Origin: Chloroflexota bacterium
Lineage (GTDB): Bacteria; Chloroflexota; Anaerolineae; Fen-1058
NCBI GenBank assembly: GCA_016219235.1
Contig: JACRBO010000207.1
Coordinates: 1-14,641, forward strand
Length of the DNA stretch: 14,641 nt
Reading direction: 5' to 3'
Positions 10,328 to 14,641 of this stretch are shown piece by piece. The translations under genes and the position numbers were made by a program. The number at the start of each line of letters is the position of its first letter. Position 1 is the stretch's first letter. The notes below the pieces were generated by a model. It made no database searches. It was not told the DNA's origin and was given only the letters and a program-made list of their open reading frames with translations.

Positions 10328-13216
10328 ATGCCTGAAGTTCTCTCTTTCGCCCAAATCCAGACGCTAAATCCGCCGCCTGCGCGCATCTTGACGACCAAGT
10401 TGTTCGCGCCGCGCGCCCGCGCGCAGCGTGTCGCGCGGCCGCGCTTGACGCAGCGTTTAACGGAAGGACTGCATCACAAGATGCTGCTGATCTCGGCGCC
10501 GGCCGGCTTCGGCAAAACCACCCTGCTCAGCGACTGGCACGAAACGACAGCCACCGAGGCCGTCTCAATCGCCTGGGTGTCGCTCGACAAAAGCGACAAC
10601 GACTTTACGCGCTTCATGACTTACCTGATTGCGGCGCTGCAAACCATCCACCCTCAATTGGGCGCGCATGCTCAGGCGCTATTGAACGCCCCGCCCGTTG
10701 CCAGCGAAGCTGTGTTGATCAGTCTGATCAACGATCTGGCGGCGTTTGACGGTGAAATCGCCGTGCTGCTGGACGATGCGCACGTCATTGATTCGCAGGC
10801 CATTCATGAAGCCATCGAATTTCTGCTGGAACACCTGCCGCCCCATGCGCACTTGATCATAGCCAGCCGCACCGAGCCGCCGCTGGCGCTGGCCCGGATG
10901 CGCGCGCGCAATCAACTCACCGAAATTCACGCCGCCGATTTGCGCTTCACGCTGGATGAGGCTACGGACTTTTTGCAGCGCGTGATGAAACTCGATCTAC
11001 CCGCCCCCGAACTGGGCGCGCTGATCGACAATACCGACGGCTGGGCGGCGGGGCTGCAACTCGCGGCGCTGTCGTTGCAACAACCGACCGATCGATCGCG
11101 CCCGCTCGGCCCCGTCTCCGGGAGCGATCGCTACATTCTGGACTATCTGGTGGAAGAAGTCTTGCAGCGCCAGACCGAAGATGTTCAGGCATTTCTACTG
11201 CAAACTTCGATCCTCGATCGGCTGAGCGGCCCGTTGTGCGATGCCGTCATGGGATATGACGCCGTCATGGGACATGACGCCGTTATGGGACATGACGCCG
11301 TGACCGGGCAAACCAGCAGCCAGGCCACGCTTGAACTACTCGATCGACTTAACCTGTTCGTCGTGCCCCTCGATAGCACCCGCCAGTGGTACCGCTATCA
11401 CCACCTGTTCACCGAACTCTTGCGCGATCGGTTGGCGCACTGGCAGCCCGATCGATCGCCGCAGTTGCATCAGCGCGCCAGTGCGTGGTTCGCCAAACAC
11501 GGTCTGCTGCGCGAAGCGATCCAGCACGCGCTGGCCGCCGGCGATTACGATCGAGCCGCGCAGCTGATTGAACCGCTCGCCCGCGAGTTGCTAGGACGCA
11601 ATGAGGCCGCCACTTTATACGGCTGGCTCACCGCCCTGCCCCAAGCGTTGGTGCAAACGCGCGCCAACCTCAGCCTGAAACTAGCCTGGGCACAGGCGCT
11701 GACGGCGCGTTTTACTGAAGCGACTCAAACGCTCAATGCCTTGAACACCGCGCTCGATGATGGGCTTGCGCTTGAACCCAAGCTCACGCCCGACGCCGTG
11801 CGCGGCGAACTGTACGCGATTCGCGCCACGCTCGCCATTCGCCGCGGAGAATGGACGGAGGCAAGCGAGCTGTTGCGCGCGGCCTGGGATCTGGTGCCCG
11901 TTGAAACGCTGATGCTGCGCGGAGTGGTGGCCGCCAATCGCGGCGTTGCGGCTCTATTTCAAGGTGATTTAACCACGGCAGCCTCGTGGTTCGCGCAGGC
12001 GATCGAATTGAGCCAGGCCAGTCACAATCCACGCACAGCGTTGACGTCGTTCAATAACCTGGGCGCCATTCAGGCGCTGCGCGGCCAGCTGCACGCCGCC
12101 GCTGACACGTATCGCCGTGCCGTGGCCTACGCGGCGCAGAACAACACTGCGGCGCAGAACAACACTGCGGCGCAGACCGTCACTACGGCTGATCCACGCC
12201 AGCAGGCCATGACCGCCATGCTGCACATCGGTCTGGGCGAAACGCTGTACGAATGGAATGATCTGGACGCCGCCGAAGCCGAAGTTCGCCAGGGCTGGTG
12301 CGCCAGCGACGATCAAGTCTGCGATGAACAGGCGCAGCTGGCCGGTTATTTGATGCTGGCGCGGCTGCGGCAGGCGCGCGGCGATCTGCCCGGAGCCATT
12401 GCGATCTTGAATGACGGCGAGGAGTTCGGCAACCGCTGTGCCTCGCGCTGGTCGATTGTGGATGACGTGCAGATGCTGCGCGCGCGGTATCAACTTCAAT
12501 GCGGCGATGTGGCCGCGGCTACTCGCTGGAGCACATCGGCCAAACTGGCAATCGATGCCTCACCCGATCAGTTGTGCCCACGCTCCGGCGCGTATCTGAT
12601 CTGGGCGCGCTGGTTGATAACCCGGCACGATCCGCAAGCGCTCGATCTACTGGCGCGCCTCAGCGAGGCGCTGGGCATCAGCCAGCATCGCGGCGCGCAG
12701 ATCGAAGCGCAGGTGCTGCTGGCGCAGGCGCAGCAGCAACACGGTCAGGCGCGCGAGGCGTTAGCGACGTTACAGCACGCGGTGGAACTGGCCGCGCCGG
12801 AACGCTATCTGCGTGTGTTTCTGGATGAAGTTCACGTGCGGCCGCTGCTCATCGAATTGCGCTGGCAATGTCAATCAAGTGGCGAGTCGCTGGTCATCAA
12901 CCAGCTCGATCGGTTGTTGGCCGCGCTGGGAGTTGCCGCGCTTGCGCCTCAATCGGCGACGATGACTCTGGGAGCGCTGCTTGAGCCACTCAACGAGCGT
13001 GAATTAGACGTGCTGCGGTTGATCGCCGACGGCCGATCCAATCACGACATCGCGCAGCAATTGATCGTAGCGGTCAGCACGGTCAAATGGCACATCAATA
13101 ATCTATACGCCAAACTCAACGTGCATAGCCGTACGCTGGCGGTGGCTCGCGCCAGGGAGTTGGGCCTGCTGGAAACGATGCATTCAGTGGGCAGCTATCA
13201 GTCCCGTACGCTTTAG
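10328..13216 (+). CDS. MalT-type LuxR-family transcriptional regulator (LAL/STAND)
   Basis: The 962-residue regulator is within the LAL size range. In this family ATP and an inducer drive oligomerisation on DNA. The N-terminal RILTTKLFAPRARAQRVARP (19-38) is the usual lead-in. The STAND NTPase has Walker A APAGFGKTT (57-65), Walker B VLLDDAHVID (146-155) and LIIASRTEPPL (176-186). GWAAGLQLAALS (238-249) and WYRYHHLFTELLRDRL (354-369) are typical of MalT-like proteins. A helical TPR-like region covers about 385-860. The C-terminal LuxR helix-turn-helix is LNERELDVLRLIADGRSN onward (888-948). Two in-frame tandem repeats lie at residues 305-327 and 602-617. ATG 10328 has no good ribosome binding site but starts at the expected place. 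Its regulon is unknown; the downstream ABC-transporter gene and the palindrome upstream are candidates. Confidence 0.93.
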   Translation: MPEVLSFAQIQTLNPPPARILTTKLFAPRARAQRVARPRLTQRLTEGLHHKMLLISAPAGFGKTTLLSDWHETTATEAVSIAWVSLDKSDNDFTRFMTYLIAALQTIHPQLGAHAQALLNAPPVASEAVLISLINDLAAFDGEIAVLLDDAHVIDSQAIHEAIEFLLEHLPPHAHLIIASRTEPPLALARMRARNQLTEIHAADLRFTLDEATDFLQRVMKLDLPAPELGALIDNTDGWAAGLQLAALSLQQPTDRSRPLGPVSGSDRYILDYLVEEVLQRQTEDVQAFLLQTSILDRLSGPLCDAVMGYDAVMGHDAVMGHDAVTGQTSSQATLELLDRLNLFVVPLDSTRQWYRYHHLFTELLRDRLAHWQPDRSPQLHQRASAWFAKHGLLREAIQHALAAGDYDRAAQLIEPLARELLGRNEAATLYGWLTALPQALVQTRANLSLKLAWAQALTARFTEATQTLNALNTALDDGLALEPKLTPDAVRGELYAIRATLAIRRGEWTEASELLRAAWDLVPVETLMLRGVVAANRGVAALFQGDLTTAASWFAQAIELSQASHNPRTALTSFNNLGAIQALRGQLHAAADTYRRAVAYAAQNNTAAQNNTAAQTVTTADPRQQAMTAMLHIGLGETLYEWNDLDAAEAEVRQGWCASDDQVCDEQAQLAGYLMLARLRQARGDLPGAIAILNDGEEFGNRCASRWSIVDDVQMLRARYQLQCGDVAAATRWSTSAKLAIDASPDQLCPRSGAYLIWARWLITRHDPQALDLLARLSEALGISQHRGAQIEAQVLLAQAQQQHGQAREALATLQHAVELAAPERYLRVFLDEVHVRPLLIELRWQCQSSGESLVINQLDRLLAALGVAALAPQSATMTLGALLEPLNERELDVLRLIADGRSNHDIAQQLIVAVSTVKWHINNLYAKLNVHSRTLAVARARELGLLETMHSVGSYQSRTL
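11240..11308 (+). repeat. 18-bp in-frame tandem repeat (DAVMGx)
   Basis: Three near-identical 18-bp units start at 11240, 11258 and 11276 (for example GACGCCGTCATGGGACAT), and a partial fourth starts at 11294. They encode DAVMGY, DAVMGH, DAVMGH and DAVTGQ within the regulator, just after the LSGPLC segment. Unit number could vary without shifting the frame. Confidence 0.9.
12131..12178 (+). repeat. 18-bp in-frame tandem repeat (AAQNNT)
   Basis: GCGGCGCAGAACAACACT occurs twice exactly (12131-12148, 12149-12166) and partially a third time to 12178, encoding AAQNNT, AAQNNT, AAQT. It lies in a linker between TPR-like helices of the regulator. Confidence 0.9.
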
Positions 13217-13246
13217 ACGGGCATCCAATTTCACTTCGTCATCAAT

Positions 13247-13308
13247 CACCGCGATTCGGAGCGACAGTGAACCTGTCGGTGCATCCGCAGCGCGGTGGTT
13301 TTATTTTT
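13247..13308 (+). terminator. probable terminator of the LuxR-type gene
   Basis: CACCGCG (13247-13253) and CGCGGTG (13291-13297) form a seven-pair base stem, followed by GTTTTATTTTT. An inner hairpin GACAG/CTGTC (13263-13277) compacts the long loop. The stem is longer and more branched than a standard terminator. Confidence 0.5.
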
Positions 13309-13432
13309 CGACCGCGCCGACTACACACCCACCCCCGCACCCACCCTTCGGCGGGTGACAACCCACCCGGCTAACGGTTATCCTCATCATCAGCGGGAGA
13401 CACTACGTGGTTGCTTGCTGCGATCCCCCGTT

Positions 13433-13491
13433 CTCCACGGCGGAGTGGAGCGAGTGGCCTGGGCGAGGCTGCGTTATCAACTCCACTCCGC
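13433..13491 (+). promoter_or_regulatory. candidate leader RNA with two exclusive hairpins
   Basis: GCGGAGTGGAG (13440-13450) and CTCCACTCCGC (13481-13491) form a perfect 11-bp stem around a small inner hairpin GCCT/AGGC (13457-13469). CTCCAC at 13433-13438 can instead pair with GTGGAG at 13445-13450, breaking that stem. The element lies in the 547-bp gap before the ABC-transporter gene. No known riboswitch consensus was recognised. Further small hairpins follow at 13502-13523 (AGCGCCG/CGGCGCT) and 13550-13566 (CGATG/CATCG). Confidence 0.4.
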
Positions 13492-13669
13492 ACACCAGTT
13501 CAGCGCCGGCGCAAGTCGGCGCTTTCGAGTTCAGGCCAGCCCGATCGGGCGATGACAAAACCATCGGGCGGCAAAGGTCGATCGGCTGTTCAGACCGCTC
13601 AATCGATCGCAAAGGAGGTGAGCGTTCGCGCGAATTGATCCCACATCCGCACAATCGTCATATTCCAGT

Positions 13670-13733
13670 GGCTCTGTCGGTTCGCCTGGCAGACTGCGCG
13701 TTCTGGCAGATCCGAACGTCGCTCGACAGAGCC
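13670..13733 (+). promoter_or_regulatory. hairpin in the 5' leader of the substrate-binding protein gene
   Basis: GGCTCTGTCG (13670-13679) pairs perfectly with CGACAGAGCC (13724-13733), and GTTCG (13680-13684) with CGAAC (13713-13717). The loop holds a direct repeat, CTGGCAGA, at 13686 and 13703. It ends 18 bp before the ribosome binding site of the next gene, so it may affect its translation or mRNA stability. Confidence 0.55.
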
Positions 13734-13763
13734 GAACCTAACTATCTCGAGGAGGAGAAAACC

Positions 13764-14641
13764 ATGTCCCGTAGCAAGTATGTTGTGTTCGCCGCATTAA
13801 CGATCGTCGGCCTGGTGCTGGCCGCGTGCGCGCCGGCTGTCGCCCCGACGGCCACGCAGGCGCCGGCCGCACAGGCGCCCACGCAAGCGGCTGCGCCGGC
13901 CAGACCCACCGATGCCCCCGTGGTCAAGCCGACCGAGCCACCTGCTCCGCCCACGGCCGAACCGGTGATGGCCGAGGCCAAATCCAAAGACCCGGCCACG
14001 TTTGTGTACATGACCTTCGGCGAACCGCAGTCGTTCGATCCGCACATCGACTACGAGAGCGCCGGCAGTAACGTCTTGCAGAATGTCTATGAAGGGTTGG
14101 TGTTCTTTTCAAGCAAAGACCCCATCGAGTTTGAGCCGCAGCTGGCCGAGTCGATTCCTGAGCCGGTGACGACCGACGACGGCGGCGTGTCATACACCTG
14201 GCAGATCATCGATGGCGTCAAATTCCACAACGGCGATCCGATGACGACCGAAGATGTGGCGTATTCGTTTTGGCGCACACTGCTGCTGGGCGATCCGAAT
14301 GCGCCGACGATTCTGATGACGCAGCCGTTCTTCAACACCAACGACCCGACCGAACTCGTCGATCCGAGCGGCGCACTGACCGGCGATGCTGAAGCGTTGA
14401 AGCAGGTGGACGCCGCAAAATTGGAAGCGGCCTGCCAGCGCGTGAAAGATGCGGTGACCTTCGACGAAGCCAGCCGCACACTCACGATGAAACTGGTGCA
14501 TCCGTGGGGGCCGTTCATCGCCACCCTGGGCGGCGGCGGCTGGGGCTACGTGGTCGATAAGAAATGGGTCGCCGAGCAAGTCGATTGGGAAGGCGATTGC
14601 AATACGTGTCAGACTTTCTACGGCATCCCGATCGAGTCGGG
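13764..14641 (+). CDS. ABC transporter substrate-binding lipoprotein, oligopeptide/nickel type (partial)
   Basis: The frame is open to the right edge, giving 292 codons of a protein usually of 550-650 residues. The N-terminus is a lipoprotein signal: SRSK, a hydrophobic stretch, then the lipobox LAAC with Cys22 as the lipidation site. A Pro/Ala/Thr-rich linker (23 to about 75) follows, as is common in Chloroflexota binding proteins. The mature domain begins FVYMTFGEPQSFDPHIDYES and contains VLQNVYEGLVFF, FEPQLAESIPEP and WQIIDGVKFHNGDPMTTEDVAYSF, matching the SBP_bac_5 family. It should capture peptides or similar solutes outside the membrane and pass them to an ABC permease, presumably encoded beyond the window. 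ATG 13764 has GGAGGAG (13751-13757) six bases ahead. The frame is open upstream to TTG 13635, but the signal peptide fixes the start. The MalT-type gene upstream may regulate it. Confidence 0.93.
   Translation, partial: MSRSKYVVFAALTIVGLVLAACAPAVAPTATQAPAAQAPTQAAAPARPTDAPVVKPTEPPAPPTAEPVMAEAKSKDPATFVYMTFGEPQSFDPHIDYESAGSNVLQNVYEGLVFFSSKDPIEFEPQLAESIPEPVTTDDGGVSYTWQIIDGVKFHNGDPMTTEDVAYSFWRTLLLGDPNAPTILMTQPFFNTNDPTELVDPSGALTGDAEALKQVDAAKLEAACQRVKDAVTFDEASRTLTMKLVHPWGPFIATLGGGGWGYVVDKKWVAEQVDWEGDCNTCQTFYGIPIES

Noticed and set aside
13635..13763. N-terminal extension of the substrate-binding protein from TTG 13635
   Set aside because: The frame is open, but ATG 13764 has a strong ribosome binding site and begins a complete lipoprotein signal; the extension would bury it.

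Overview
The window is about 14.6 kb of GC-rich bacterial chromosome. Several traits suggest a Chloroflexota (Anaerolineae-like) genome: a MalT-type LuxR regulator, an oligopeptide-type ABC lipoprotein with a long Ala/Pro/Thr linker, a NACHT-FGE fusion, many dispersed palindromic intergenic repeats, and a tRNA whose CCA end is not encoded. This assignment is inference; no phylogenetic marker was searched.

Left end (1-1790), a histidine-tRNA charging module. The window opens inside a short reading frame with six His codons out of eight, ending at 52. An antiterminator/terminator pair follows (61-68, 101-108, 113-121, then a T tract). Next come hisS (181-1443), a compound palindrome, and a tRNA-His(GUG) gene with its own promoter. 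The His-rich frame and the competing hairpins look like a classical ribosome-stalling attenuator controlling hisS.

Middle left (1791-4941). An FAD-dependent oxidoreductase is followed by a promoter and a four-cluster ferredoxin-like protein with an extra Cys-rich N-terminal domain, then a 64-residue protein. Directly after that lies a diverged, orphan copy of the last 22 codons of the ferredoxin. The rest, up to 4941, is dispersed hairpin repeats and a heptamer repeat.

Centre (4942-7722, minus strand). A 926-residue protein combines an N-terminal coiled coil and a short V/G-rich motif, a NACHT NTPase, and a C-terminal FGE-sulfatase (C-type-lectin fold) domain. The architecture resembles bacterial NLR-like conflict proteins. 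Its last ~30 codons resemble the variable region of diversity-generating retroelement targets, but no reverse transcriptase or template repeat was seen here. Its promoter is divergent from a bcp peroxiredoxin gene (8000-8470), and the shared intergenic region holds a nested inverted repeat.

Middle right (8494-10063). A bidirectional terminator separates bcp from a convergent GlcG/HbpS-like gene. A second copy of the 64-bp palindromic element follows, then a two-gene minus-strand operon (a membrane protein and a Cys-rich YkgJ-like protein) behind a good sigma-70 promoter.

Right end (10261-14641). A long palindrome sits just before a 962-residue MalT/LuxR-type STAND regulator that carries two in-frame 18-bp tandem repeats. 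A terminator follows, then about 450 bp of leader DNA with competing hairpins, then the start of an ABC-transporter substrate-binding lipoprotein that runs off the window. The large regulator may control this uptake system; that is inferred only from adjacency.
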